Origin: DATIXJ01 sp963714795
GTDB taxonomy: Bacteria; Bacteroidota; Ignavibacteria; UBA10030; SZUA-254
Reading direction: 5' to 3'
Assembly (NCBI GenBank): GCA_963714795.1
Contig: CAVQPS010000006.1
Location: 1-64,000, forward strand
Length of the DNA: 64,000 bases
Numbering within the stretch: the stretch's first letter is position 1; every line of letters starts with the position of its first letter. Position numbers and translations under genes: made by a program. The notes under the pieces are model-generated. The model searched no databases, was not told the DNA's origin, and saw nothing but the letters and a program-made list of their open reading frames with translations. Shown in pieces: positions 9,002-17,994 of the stretch.

Positions 9002-10495
9002 ATGAAAACGAAATTTTTAAGAAAGCTCGACATGCATATCTTTTCCTTTCGAAAATATTTTTTAATGATATTGTCGATTGCGGTTGTCGTTTTATGTCAA
9101 GCACAACAAAAAGATTCGGTGGTGGTGCCGAAACTTGGTCGGCCGCCGTCAATGAAACTTCCGCCGATTCAGCGTTTCACTCTTTCCAACGGGTTACAAA
9201 TTTCGCTGATGGAAAAGCATGACGTTCCGCTTTTGCAGGTGGAGCTCGTTGTCTGGGGCGGTGCAGTGAATGATCCTGAAAACAAAAGCGGACTTTCGAG
9301 CATGACCGCCTCGATGCTGGAAGAAGGCGCCGGAGATCGAAATGCACTTGAGCTTGCCGATGCCATTGATTTTCTCGGAGCCGATATATCACCATTTGCC
9401 GGCAACCATACTGCCGGCATCATCATGCATACGCCGTTATCAAAGTTGGATTCTGCGCTCAGTTTGTTTGCCGACATTGCTTTACATCCGAAATTTCCAT
9501 CGGATGAACTGGAGCGTAATCGCAAGGAGCGGCTGACCGAACTGATGCAATGGCACGATGACCCCGGCGCAATTGCGTCGGTGATTTTTGTCCGGACATT
9601 ATACGGGACGCATCATCCGTATGGAATTCCCGGCATGGGAAATGAACAAAGTCTTCGAGCAATAACTGTGGATGACTTGAAGGAATTTTATCAAAAATAT
9701 TTTCACCCGAACAACGGATTTATTGTCGTTACCGGCGATGTGACCGTCAAAGAAATTCAGCCACGTCTCGAAGCGCTGTTCGGCAATTGGAAGAAGAAAG
9801 ATGTGGATTTACCGAAACTTCCGGCGGCGCAACAAATTCAGGAACGAAAAATATATGTTGTCGACAAACCGGAAGCGGCGCAATCGGTCATTCGCATCGG
9901 GCGTATCGGCGTGAGCAGATCGACGGACGATTATTTTCCGCTTCTCGTGATGAATACTATTCTCGGCGGCTCGTTCACGTCGCGGCTCAATCATAATCTT
10001 CGGGAAGTTCACGGTTACGCATACGGTGCAGGTTCGATATTCGATTTTCGACCGGCTCCGGGTCCGTTTATTGCCGCTGCCGATGTGCAAACGAATGTAA
10101 CCGACAAAGCGTTATCGGAATTCATGAAAGAACTGGAAGGAATCTTACAGCCGGTTTCGGATGATGAATTGACACGTGCAAAAAATTATCTTGCACTTCA
10201 ATATCCGCAAAACTTTCAGTCGGTGTCACAACTCGATGCCCAACTGTCCGATCTCAACGTGTTCGGTCTTCCGGACGATTATTTCAACACGTATGTTCAG
10301 AAAGTACTTGCCGTTACAAAAGACGATGTTCAGCGAGTCGCAAAAAAATATATCGATCCGGAAAAAATCGCAATTATCATTGTCGGCGATCGTAAACAGA
10401 TCGAATCGGGAATAACTGCATTGAATTTGGCGCCGGTACAATTCTTGACGATCGATGAAGTTCTCGGTTTGGCCCCCGATCTTGAAAAAAAATAA
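9002..10495 (+). CDS. Secreted M16-family protein lacking the zinc motif (inactive partner)
   Basis: A 497-residue M16 homolog. Where the active partner has HLFEH, this protein reads GLSSMTASMLEEGAG, so no HxxEH zinc site exists. The C-terminal M16 domain is complete, with the conserved GGSFTSRLNHNLREVHGYAY segment near residue 325. By analogy with heterodimeric M16B enzymes it would supply substrate-binding residues to the upstream catalytic subunit. I take ATG 9002, which has AAAGGA upstream; an internal ATG at 9032 gives a more conventional signal peptide (hydrophobic core MILSIAVVVLCQAQ). Export to the envelope is likely with either start. Confidence 0.85.
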   Translation: MKTKFLRKLDMHIFSFRKYFLMILSIAVVVLCQAQQKDSVVVPKLGRPPSMKLPPIQRFTLSNGLQISLMEKHDVPLLQVELVVWGGAVNDPENKSGLSSMTASMLEEGAGDRNALELADAIDFLGADISPFAGNHTAGIIMHTPLSKLDSALSLFADIALHPKFPSDELERNRKERLTELMQWHDDPGAIASVIFVRTLYGTHHPYGIPGMGNEQSLRAITVDDLKEFYQKYFHPNNGFIVVTGDVTVKEIQPRLEALFGNWKKKDVDLPKLPAAQQIQERKIYVVDKPEAAQSVIRIGRIGVSRSTDDYFPLLVMNTILGGSFTSRLNHNLREVHGYAYGAGSIFDFRPAPGPFIAAADVQTNVTDKALSEFMKELEGILQPVSDDELTRAKNYLALQYPQNFQSVSQLDAQLSDLNVFGLPDDYFNTYVQKVLAVTKDDVQRVAKKYIDPEKIAIIIVGDRKQIESGITALNLAPVQFLTIDEVLGLAPDLEKK

Positions 10496-10516
10496 AAATT
10501 TTTCGGAAGGAATATT

Positions 10517-13033
10517 ATGAAGAATAGACAACTGTTCTTTATTGCAGTGGTCACATTGTGTTTCGGCATAACTCAAAGTGCCAATGCACTCATGCAGGCG
10601 TGGTTCGGAGAATTTGCGGGCGCCGGACTTACCGTCGGCATTAACCCTCTGAATCCGTATACCGTGTATGCGGAAGGAGTATACGGCCAATTATACGTTT
10701 CTCATGACGATGGTGCAACATGGACTTATCTCAGTTCTCCGGGATTAACGTACATCCGTCAAATTATCGTTCATCCGAATGACACATTAACGATTTTCGG
10801 CGCTGATGCCAGTTCCGGATTGAGAAAAAGTACGGACGGCGGTTTAACATGGAATACCGTAATTCCCAATTATGGCATTGATGGGGAAAGCATTACGTAT
10901 GATCCCAATCATCCCGATACAATGTATGCGGGAAATTTTGCGGACGGGAGAGTCTACCGAAGTACGAATAGAGGTTCAACATGGACTCAGCAGGGAATCG
11001 CCGGCGTCGAGCTTTGTGCGTTCTCTTCGCGACCGGATAGTGCAAATATTTTATATGGCGGAACCGGCGGCGGATCGATTTCGAAAAGTACCGATGCGGG
11101 GGTAACGTGGCGTGTTGTCAAACCGGCGGCCGGCGGAAGTGTGTTTGAAGAAGTTCCCAAAATCGTGATCGACAAATCAAATCCTCAAACAGCATACGCG
11201 ACAATCAATGGAAATATTCCCGATCCAAATCTCGGTATCTGGAAAACAATCGATGGTGGAGAAACGTGGATACAATTAACACTGCCGATCGGCAATGTCC
11301 CGATGTGGGCAATGGCAATCGATGATATGAATGCTGTTTATGCCGGAACGTTTTACTCTACCGCGTCATCAATCTTAAAAACGACTGACGGCGGTATAAC
11401 ATGGTCTGCGCCCGGACTTGGTCTTCCGCCGGGAGGATTCATCTGGAGTTTGAAAGCCCATCCGTTAGATTCATTACAAGTATGGGCATCGGTAACAATC
11501 GGTGATTTTGGCGCGAACGGTGTCTACCGCCTTTTCACAACAAATACAATTGTTCACGGTGCGGTTCGTGACGGTGCAACAGGCGATACCATTAAGACAG
11601 GTTATATAAAACTTACCAATACATACGATTCTCTTAACCTGAGCTCTACCGGAGGTACATTCACATTCGGAGCTTTCACTGGTGCGCCATGTCCTATTGG
11701 AATGATTTGTATTCCGGACGTACCGCTATCGTTTCTCGGAGTTGTCGCATATCCTTATTATTTCTTCCAGGTGGATCCGTTTGTAGATGGAATGGATATT
11801 CATCAGGATATTTTTCTTACGAAACTTCCATTTGCAACGGTAACCGGAAGTGTGAAAGATTCACTTCAGAATGGGGTACATGCCATCCTGAGATTTTCAA
11901 CGGAAACGGCTGCCGGACCACAGATAATTTTCGATTCGACAGATGCAACCGGCAAATTCACACTTTCCAATTTGTATATCAGCAATCCTCCGGTAATCAA
12001 TGATTATTCGCTTTTTGTAGATTGTGATGTCCCGTTCCGGCAACTTTTGATTTCACCGATTCATTTAGATACCTTGCAAAACGCGGTATCAACGGTTACT
12101 TCTCCGGCAGATATTTTTCTTGTGGGAGAAGATAGCGCACAATATGCATCTTATTATGAGCAGGCACTCGATTCTCTGGGAATTGCGCCATATTTTTGGA
12201 ATACGGTCATAAAAGGTCCGGCACCGTTTCAACGGGGGAATGAATTTTCAAAAAAGACGGTCATTTATTTTTCTGCCACAAAACATACGCCATTACAACC
12301 GGCTGAACTTGCAAATTTTTCTGTGAGCGTCAATAACGGAGTCAATCTTTTTATCACGGGACAGGATATCGTCGAAAAGAATGACACGTCAGTATTTTTG
12401 AAGAACCAGCTCGGTGTGCAATTTAGTGCAAATACCAGTGTGGGATTATGTATTGGAACAACCGGTGACCTTTTTGACGGTATGAATATATTTACAAATT
12501 CGGGGGATCAAACTTCAAGAGATATTCTGACGTCAGCAAATCCGAAAGCGCATACCGTGTTGGCGTATAGCGGCGGAGGAAATGTAAAAACAGCGGCATT
12601 TCGTATCGATAGTGTGGGTTCCGGTTCGAAAGTTGTCATCATGGGTTTTGGTTTCGAATCGATCCTGAATTCCGTACCGGACTTAAGAAAAACAATCATG
12701 CAGCAAGTGTTGGGGTATTTCAACGGATCGATCGTTCTCGGCGTGCATGACCGTCAACCCGGTATTCCGAAACAATTTACACTTGAGCAGAATTATCCGA
12801 ATCCGTTTAATCCGACAACCTCGATTCAAGTGGAAGTCGCGAAATATGGATTTGTCACATTAAAAATTTATGATCTGCTTGGGAGTGAAGTCGCAACGTT
12901 GTTGAATCAGAACCTTGCGCCGGGGTTTTATAATCTGAAATGGGATGGCTCGAAATCGGCGAGCGGAGTCTATTATTATCGATTGACCACTCCGTATTTT
13001 ACGGAAGTCAAAAAGATGCTGTTGTTGAAATAA
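10517..13033 (+). CDS. T9SS-secreted protein with BNR/Ycf48-like propeller and sorting domain
   Basis: An 838-residue secreted protein with a signal peptide (about residues 1-25). The N-terminal third has repeated BNR/Ycf48-type blades with T.DGG.TW motifs. A carboxypeptidase-regulatory-like beta domain follows (VHGAVRDGATGDTIKTGYI, about 350). Then comes a region around 535-745 that resembles a GATase/DUF4350-like alpha/beta domain and ends in the VVIMGFGFESI segment. The last 80 residues are a T9SS type A sorting domain: NYPNPFNPTTSIQVEV, then GVYYYRL and EVKKMLLLK. The domain directs outer-membrane passage and surface attachment. A good ribosome site (GGAAGGA) precedes ATG 10517. It may be co-transcribed with the M16 pair. 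Ligand or enzymatic role is not evident. Confidence 0.82.
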   Translation: MKNRQLFFIAVVTLCFGITQSANALMQAWFGEFAGAGLTVGINPLNPYTVYAEGVYGQLYVSHDDGATWTYLSSPGLTYIRQIIVHPNDTLTIFGADASSGLRKSTDGGLTWNTVIPNYGIDGESITYDPNHPDTMYAGNFADGRVYRSTNRGSTWTQQGIAGVELCAFSSRPDSANILYGGTGGGSISKSTDAGVTWRVVKPAAGGSVFEEVPKIVIDKSNPQTAYATINGNIPDPNLGIWKTIDGGETWIQLTLPIGNVPMWAMAIDDMNAVYAGTFYSTASSILKTTDGGITWSAPGLGLPPGGFIWSLKAHPLDSLQVWASVTIGDFGANGVYRLFTTNTIVHGAVRDGATGDTIKTGYIKLTNTYDSLNLSSTGGTFTFGAFTGAPCPIGMICIPDVPLSFLGVVAYPYYFFQVDPFVDGMDIHQDIFLTKLPFATVTGSVKDSLQNGVHAILRFSTETAAGPQIIFDSTDATGKFTLSNLYISNPPVINDYSLFVDCDVPFRQLLISPIHLDTLQNAVSTVTSPADIFLVGEDSAQYASYYEQALDSLGIAPYFWNTVIKGPAPFQRGNEFSKKTVIYFSATKHTPLQPAELANFSVSVNNGVNLFITGQDIVEKNDTSVFLKNQLGVQFSANTSVGLCIGTTGDLFDGMNIFTNSGDQTSRDILTSANPKAHTVLAYSGGGNVKTAAFRIDSVGSGSKVVIMGFGFESILNSVPDLRKTIMQQVLGYFNGSIVLGVHDRQPGIPKQFTLEQNYPNPFNPTTSIQVEVAKYGFVTLKIYDLLGSEVATLLNQNLAPGFYNLKWDGSKSASGVYYYRLTTPYFTEVKKMLLLK

Positions 13034-13038
13034 ATCGG

Positions 13039-14637
13039 TTACATCCTGATCTGCCTCCACCAGTTTTCAACGACCTTCGAAACATCGGTGGATGACTCTT
13101 TGTGTTCCCATTTTTCGAAAAATTTTATATCGGAACTTGCCGGTTGCGGCGATGCCATATCGATCATTGCGCGAACGGGAACGGCGACGGCATCACCGAT
13201 AATGATGGCTTCCCCTTGTTGCAGTGTCGGAAGAATATCGGTAATATTCGCCATCGAATCGGGAACAAGATTGCGGACATAATTCTGATCGTTCGGGTTC
13301 AGCAACCGCATGGCGATAAAATTATTGCACTGTGCGATAATGGTCTCCGAGATTTCCGAGGGTCGCTGGCTGACGATCATCGCGCTGACGCCGTATTTTC
13401 TTCCTTCCTTTGCAATCCGCTCAACCGTTTTCCGTGCGGCGGTGCTTTTGCCGGTCATCGAAAGATAGGTGTGAGCTTCTTCAAATACGATCAGGACGGG
13501 AAAATCCTGCCGGACGGGATTCCACAAATTGAAGTCGAAAATAATTCTTCCGAGAAGCGAAACGAGAACGTTCACGACGTCGAACGGCACGCGGCTTAAA
13601 TCGAGAACGGTAATGTGATGACCGGTGTCGAGCGCAAAAAGGCGCGTGAGCCACGCTTCGAACGCTTCAGAAGATTTATATAGTTTGGGTTTGAATAAAA
13701 ATTCATACCGCCGGTCGGTGATTTTGCTTTCCAAACGAACCAGGAAACGCGTGAACTGTCCGAAGAAGGGACCTTCTTTTCCGGCAAGCGTCCGTTCCGT
13801 ATCCAGCGTGCGCATCCGCGCCATCACTTCGAGAAAATCGAAATACACGGGAGTATCGATCGTCAAGAAGTCTTTTAATCCTAAATTCTTTCCGCGTTTT
13901 GAATCGAGGATCGCTTCCTTCATGATCATCATCTGGTTATGGGCGGAAAGCTCATGTTCATCGACGAACATTTCACAGAGTTCGTCAAAATTCATCATCC
14001 AATAGGGTAATTCCAGATCGGTGATTTTAACGACGTTTCCGGATCCGCTGAACGCCGGTGTATATTCTCCATGCAGATCGAGCAGAACGACGTGTGTATT
14101 TTCAAGCCAGTCGACTTTTTGAAGTATCGAGGCGGTGGTGCAGGATTTTCCGGATCCCGTCGAGCCGAACAATGCGATATGTTTTGCAAATAATTTATTG
14201 GGGTTGAGATATAACCGTTCCTGCTCGAATTGTGAAATCGTGCCGAGAGAAAAATCGTGTTCGCGAAACGCGGAAAACATGGACGAAATATCCTCCGGCC
14301 CTGCGGCATAGACACTGGTGCCGAGTTTGGGGAACGAGGAAACGCCGCGGACGAACCGGCCATCGGACAACATGCCGAGAAGTTGTATTTTCATCGTGTG
14401 CCGCGGTTGAAACGAAGAGTAATCAGGAGATCCGGCGGGAGGGTCGAGCGTTTGAAGTTCTGAAATCGATCCGATGACAGAGCGATTGCCATCCGGCATG
14501 ATGACATACGATCCCATTTTTCCGCTTTGTTCGGTATCGATATCCAGACTTTCCAAAACGCCGTCTGCAAAAATTGCCGAGATGGAATTATTTGTTACCC
14601 CCGAAATTGTTCCGATACGTTTTGATTCTTCTAACAC
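13039..14637 (-). CDS. HerA-like hexameric ATPase (DUF87)
   Basis: A 532-residue FtsK/HerA-superfamily ATPase. Residues 1-110 form a beta-rich HAS-barrel. Walker A GSTGSGKS is at 158-165 and Walker B (VLIVFEEAHTYL) near 385. A sensor/Q-like motif (MIVSQRPSEI) and a C-terminal FIAMRLLNPNDQNYV arginine-bearing segment follow. In archaea and many bacteria HerA pumps DNA for end resection together with the NurA nuclease. No nurA, Sir2 or DUF4297 partner lies next to it, so neither a repair pair nor a defence system is supported here. It is 19 bases downstream of the phosphatase gene and shares its direction. It ends six bases from the convergent T9SS gene, with no obvious terminator between. Confidence 0.82.
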   Translation of the reverse strand: MLEESKRIGTISGVTNNSISAIFADGVLESLDIDTEQSGKMGSYVIMPDGNRSVIGSISELQTLDPPAGSPDYSSFQPRHTMKIQLLGMLSDGRFVRGVSSFPKLGTSVYAAGPEDISSMFSAFREHDFSLGTISQFEQERLYLNPNKLFAKHIALFGSTGSGKSCTTASILQKVDWLENTHVVLLDLHGEYTPAFSGSGNVVKITDLELPYWMMNFDELCEMFVDEHELSAHNQMMIMKEAILDSKRGKNLGLKDFLTIDTPVYFDFLEVMARMRTLDTERTLAGKEGPFFGQFTRFLVRLESKITDRRYEFLFKPKLYKSSEAFEAWLTRLFALDTGHHITVLDLSRVPFDVVNVLVSLLGRIIFDFNLWNPVRQDFPVLIVFEEAHTYLSMTGKSTAARKTVERIAKEGRKYGVSAMIVSQRPSEISETIIAQCNNFIAMRLLNPNDQNYVRNLVPDSMANITDILPTLQQGEAIIIGDAVAVPVRAMIDMASPQPASSDIKFFEKWEHKESSTDVSKVVENWWRQIRM

Positions 14638-14656
14638 GATTCTCGTCCTTTGATGA

Positions 14657-15886
14657 TTAATCGTTTCGTTTAACAGTCACAATTGTTTTGTCGTCGGACT
14701 GTGTTCCCATGCTGTTGAATTTTTGAACTTCTTCGATGATACGGATCGTAATATCTTTCGCCGGGAGAGTCCGGAATTGATTGACAAGTTCAATAATCCG
14801 TTGTTCGCCAAAAAATTCACCATGCTCGTTGGTGGCTTCGGAAACGCCGTCGGTATAGAGAAGCAGGACGTCGCCGTTCCGCATAAAAAAATTATCGGTC
14901 TTGAATTTTTCATCCGGAAATGGTCCGAGAATTTGACCGGTTGTCTCGATCATTTCCGATGATCCGTCTGCCCGGCAAAGTATGGGATTATTGTGTCCGC
15001 AATTCGCATAGAGCACAAGCCCGTTCCGGTCGTCGGTGATTTCACAATAGACCAGCGTGATGAAATGATCTTCGGTAAATGTCCGGTTCAAAAGTTTGTT
15101 GACCCGGGAAAGGAGAGAGCTGATTTTTGTCTGATAATCGAATCCCATGCGAAGAGCCCCGGAAGTATACAATGCCTGAGCCGCGGCAGAAAACCCTTTG
15201 CTTGCCGCGTCGCCGATGACGACGCCGATGCGTTCCTCATCGCCTTCGGAGATGAGGTAATCAAAAAAATCGCCGCCCACAATCCTGTCCGGGACCGATA
15301 CCCCGTACATTTGATATGATTGAAACCGCATTTCATGCTGCGGCAGAATACTTTGCTGAATATCGCGCGCCTTATCAAGGTCACGTTCAAGGACCTGCGC
15401 TTTGCGCTCAACTTTTTTGGCCCGAAGAACGGACGTGAGTGCAGAGCTGATAATATTCAGCGTGGATGTGAGGCTTTCGTTCAGGTGATCGGCGTTGAAA
15501 GCGAGCACGTAGCGGTAGAGCGTATGCGTTCGCCATTTTACTTTTTCACCGACTCCCGTTGCCGAATAATTGAGAATACCGCGCTTCCGGAGATACTGGT
15601 CCTGTTCATTTCCCAGCACGGTGCGAAGCTTCGGCAATTCGAAGAAAATGGGATAGTCTTTAAGTTTAATGGCGTATCCTTTTCGAATCGGTTCCATGTC
15701 ACCGCTCTGGTGAAGAAGAATGTATGAACCCGTTTTCGTATCAAACTTCCAAATCCGTCCTCCTTTGAGATGAGCTTCTTCGCTCTTGATGATCTCTTCG
15801 ATGATTTGTTTCAACAAATCTTCTTCGGACTCGGCGCTTCGTGAAGCAATGGTTTCTATGGTTCGATATAATTTTCTCAGTTGCAT
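14657..15886 (-). CDS. RsbU/SpoIIE-type PP2C phosphatase with GAF-like sensor
   Basis: A 409-residue serine/threonine phosphatase of the PPM family. Residues 1-165 look like a GAF-type sensory domain. A short coiled linker (about 165-190) contains RDIQQSILP, typical of RsbU-like proteins. The catalytic domain follows with metal-binding aspartates in IVGGDFFDY, GVVIGDAASKGFSAA and LLLYTDGVSEATN. In known systems such enzymes dephosphorylate anti-anti-sigma factors (STAS proteins). No STAS or anti-sigma kinase gene is adjacent, so its target is unknown. A promoter-like sequence lies 36 bases upstream. herA follows in the same direction. Confidence 0.88.
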   Translation of the reverse strand: MQLRKLYRTIETIASRSAESEEDLLKQIIEEIIKSEEAHLKGGRIWKFDTKTGSYILLHQSGDMEPIRKGYAIKLKDYPIFFELPKLRTVLGNEQDQYLRKRGILNYSATGVGEKVKWRTHTLYRYVLAFNADHLNESLTSTLNIISSALTSVLRAKKVERKAQVLERDLDKARDIQQSILPQHEMRFQSYQMYGVSVPDRIVGGDFFDYLISEGDEERIGVVIGDAASKGFSAAAQALYTSGALRMGFDYQTKISSLLSRVNKLLNRTFTEDHFITLVYCEITDDRNGLVLYANCGHNNPILCRADGSSEMIETTGQILGPFPDEKFKTDNFFMRNGDVLLLYTDGVSEATNEHGEFFGEQRIIELVNQFRTLPAKDITIRIIEEVQKFNSMGTQSDDKTIVTVKRND

Positions 15887-15921
15887 TCAATTCTCGTAAG
15901 GAGTAGTAAAAAAATCAACGA

Positions 15922-15950
15922 AATGTAACTTGAAAAACGGAGAAAAACAA
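15922..15950 (-). promoter_or_regulatory. Sigma-70-like promoter for the phosphatase/herA unit
   Basis: Reading the minus strand: TTGTTT (15950-15945), 17 bases, TACATT (15927-15922). A start near 15915 leaves a leader of about 30 bases. Confidence 0.45.
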
Positions 15951-15972
15951 CATTTTGGAGTGATGCATCACA

Positions 15973-16608
15973 TTACGGATGGTATTTCAGCTCGCCTGCA
16001 AGGACGGCAAAATCAAGATGATCTTCTTTCCGTGGAACGGCGCATGTATACAGCGAACTGTATGCGCAGTACGGATTGTACGCATTATTCAGATTGATCG
16101 TGTAGAGATATTGTGGATCCGGTTGTTCATCCTCCATATCGACGTATCTTCCGACAGGATATGTTTGCTTTCCTGTCGTTTCATCCGTGAACCAGACTGC
16201 AAGATGGGGATCGTTCCGATCGGTAGACTTGTAAACATTCAGGCGGAATTCTTTTTCTTCAAACGGAATGATAATGTAGCCGTACCGTACCATTGTCCGT
16301 TCTTCCCCTTTCGTTCCGAGGACGGTGACCTGTCCGGGATGTTCGTACCGGAAAAGACGGGTCCGAAAAAAATATCGCACATCGGGCGGAAACCATTTGA
16401 TGCCTTCATAGTGAATGGTCGTATCTTTGTTGAAGGGAGAATCGGGGTCGTTACGGAAAAATGAATCCGCTTCCGATCGGTGGACTACTATTTCATTGAC
16501 AATACGGATGCTATCCTGCGGTGAGAAATGTTCGGACTGGATGCGTTGCTTCGAACATCCGATCACAAACAGTACAAAAAAAATAAGGATGGTAAAATTC
16601 TTCGCCAT
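15973..16608 (-). CDS. DUF1684 family lipoprotein
   Basis: A 211-residue protein from the ATG at 16608 (a TTG at 16623 would add five residues). The N-terminus has a hydrophobic segment ending in a lipobox, FVIGC, so it is a probable lipoprotein. The remainder matches DUF1684: SPFNKDTTIHYEGIKWFPPD, a central Y..P.EGEERTMVRYG-like region, and the hallmark C-terminal segment LNNAYNPYCAYSSLYTCAVP followed by a final AGE. The function of DUF1684 proteins is not established. It lies 25 bases downstream of the Ycf48-like gene stop in the opposite reading order, that is, upstream of it on the minus strand, so the two are likely co-transcribed. Confidence 0.8.
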   Translation of the reverse strand: MAKNFTILIFFVLFVIGCSKQRIQSEHFSPQDSIRIVNEIVVHRSEADSFFRNDPDSPFNKDTTIHYEGIKWFPPDVRYFFRTRLFRYEHPGQVTVLGTKGEERTMVRYGYIIIPFEEKEFRLNVYKSTDRNDPHLAVWFTDETTGKQTYPVGRYVDMEDEQPDPQYLYTINLNNAYNPYCAYSSLYTCAVPRKEDHLDFAVLAGELKYHP

Positions 16609-16633
16609 GAATTGCGTCGTCAAATAATGGATC

Positions 16634-17605
16634 TCATTGTGCGGGCGCTTGCTCGTGCCATGTCAGTCCGGCATCCGTCGTCTTGATAATCAATCCGTGG
16701 CCGCCGACTGCCCATCCGGTTTTATCATTCACGGCACGAAATGATCGTATCAATTCGTCTGTCGGGCCGTCCAGATCATCCCATTTGTTCCCGCCATCGG
16801 CTGTTCGCATAATTGTGCCGATACTGCCGACGGCGATACCGGTTTGTGTATTGAAAAAATCGACCGAATAATGGAAATTTTTCGTTTTAAAAACAAGGAA
16901 TCCTTTGATCAAATTTTGCCGTTCCCACGAAGCGCCTCCATCTGTCGTTTTGATGATAGCGCCGTAGCCGCCGGTAATCCAACCGGTATCGGGATCGATA
17001 AAATGTATGCCGAGAAAGGCATTGGTCAACTTCGTCGCTTCAAATTTCCATGTTGTGCCGCCGTCCGTTGTTTTGAAAATATCTCCCGACTGTCCGATTG
17101 CCCATCCGGTTTTTTTATCGACGAATTGTAACCCCCACAGGTTATCGGTGGTAAACATATGAAGACGATGCCAGTTTTTTCCGGCATCAGTCGTTTTGAG
17201 GACGATCCCGTCGGTACCGACAATCCACCCGATCATCGGAGAGATGAATTGAATTCCCGTATAATCTTTATTCGAAATACTGTCGTGCTGAATCCAGCTT
17301 TTACCGCCGTTGCTTGTGTGAAGAATAGTGCCATGAATCCCGACCGCCCATCCGGTTGATGCATTGATAAACGAAAGTGCAAGAAGATCGTTTTTTTGGT
17401 GTTGGGTAGTCGGAATGTAAATCCAGTGTTCTCCGCCGTCGGATGTCCGTGCCGTAACTCCCGATTCGCCCACGGCGATTGCCGTACTGTCGTTTACAGT
17501 GGTAATAGCGTATAACGTTTTGTGGTCAAGACCAGAAGGGATTTGAGAGTGAAGATACGATGCGGAAAAAAGTAACAGTGATGCGAGTATGATGCAATAT
17601 TTCAT
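16634..17605 (-). CDS. Exported seven-blade Ycf48-like propeller protein
   Basis: A 323-residue protein with a signal peptide (MKYCIILASLLLFSASYLHS). It carries seven copies of the Ycf48/BNR motif, each about 42 residues with a consensus T.DGG..W at the end and GW..G in the middle. Seven blades match the known single propeller of Ycf48, a photosystem II assembly factor; nothing here suggests photosynthesis. The start at 17605 is chosen because it puts the hydrophobic core at the right place; an in-frame ATG at 17638 would add eleven residues. It has no T9SS tail, so it is probably periplasmic. Role unknown, perhaps a scaffold. Confidence 0.8.
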   Translation of the reverse strand: MKYCIILASLLLFSASYLHSQIPSGLDHKTLYAITTVNDSTAIAVGESGVTARTSDGGEHWIYIPTTQHQKNDLLALSFINASTGWAVGIHGTILHTSNGGKSWIQHDSISNKDYTGIQFISPMIGWIVGTDGIVLKTTDAGKNWHRLHMFTTDNLWGLQFVDKKTGWAIGQSGDIFKTTDGGTTWKFEATKLTNAFLGIHFIDPDTGWITGGYGAIIKTTDGGASWERQNLIKGFLVFKTKNFHYSVDFFNTQTGIAVGSIGTIMRTADGGNKWDDLDGPTDELIRSFRAVNDKTGWAVGGHGLIIKTTDAGLTWHEQAPAQ

Positions 17606-17751
17606 TATCGTGAAGGAGATTTGTTGGAAACATTTCAAATCTAAAAAAATGTATCGCCAAATCCAAAATGCCGAACGTCGGAAAAAAAAGGATGGAAAGG
17701 GGTAATTCTTCTGAAGTATTCTTCTGAAAAATTGGTGAACCGGTTTAACAG

Positions 17752-17856
17752 TTATTTCTTATGTTTTTCAAGATACAGCGACAACCCTAAAGCCACGACT
17801 GTACCGAGGAAAAACAAAAAAACCGGTAAACTACTTCGTATCAATTCGCCGAACAT
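17752..17856 (-). CDS. 34-residue single-span membrane peptide
   Basis: A short ORF reads MFGELIRSSLPVFLFFLG... ending YLEKHKK. It has one strongly hydrophobic helix (about residues 9-28) and a positive tail, typical of small bacterial membrane proteins. An AGGT motif lies eight bases before the ATG, and a TTGTGG-N17-TATACT promoter-like sequence sits 49 bases upstream on the same strand. This supports expression of an otherwise empty 390-base gap. No family is recognised; it resembles in form the small subunits of respiratory or transport complexes, but no partner gene is adjacent. Confidence 0.45.
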   Translation of the reverse strand: MFGELIRSSLPVFLFFLGTVVALGLSLYLEKHKK

Positions 17857-17862
17857 TTGTTA

Positions 17863-17975
17863 CCTACCGACCGCATTTAATGAACATCCCGTTGCTTACA
17901 TCTAAGTATACAATACCTTGATGTGAGCCACAATAGGCATTGTGATGTGGAGCAAATGCGGTCCTTGCCGGTAGG
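17863..17975. repeat. Imperfect inverted repeat with inner hairpin
   Basis: CCTACCGACCGCATTT at 17863-17878 is mirrored by AAATGCGGTCCTTGCCGGTAGG at 17954-17975, which differs by a six-base insertion. A smaller perfect hairpin (CACAAT, loop, ATTGTG) lies between them at 17929-17944. It covers the promoter and leader of the 34-residue ORF and ends 20 bases before the pepT stop. It could be a mobile-repeat remnant or a folded RNA. Confidence 0.45.
17905..17933 (-). promoter_or_regulatory. Promoter-like sequence for the 34-residue ORF
   Basis: On the minus strand TTGTGG (17933-17928), a 17-base spacer and TATACT (17910-17905). A start near 17898 gives a leader of about 42 bases. Confidence 0.4.
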
Positions 17976-17994
17976 ATCAGTTCAGCGAATGAAC

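Noticed and set aside
13039..14637. HerA as part of a phage-defence pair (HerA-Sir2, HerA-DUF4297).
   Set aside because: Neither neighbour encodes Sir2, DUF4297 or a nuclease; the neighbour is a signalling phosphatase.
15979..16464. Long open frames opposite real genes (this one opposite the DUF1684 gene, others opposite pepT, rng and korA).
   Set aside because: They are antisense shadows that come from codon bias; they lack family motifs and start signals, while the opposite strand encodes clear proteins.
17606..17650. A promoter for the Ycf48-like gene based on TACATT near 17647.
   Set aside because: The matching -35 at 17 bases is TTCGGC, too weak to report as a feature.
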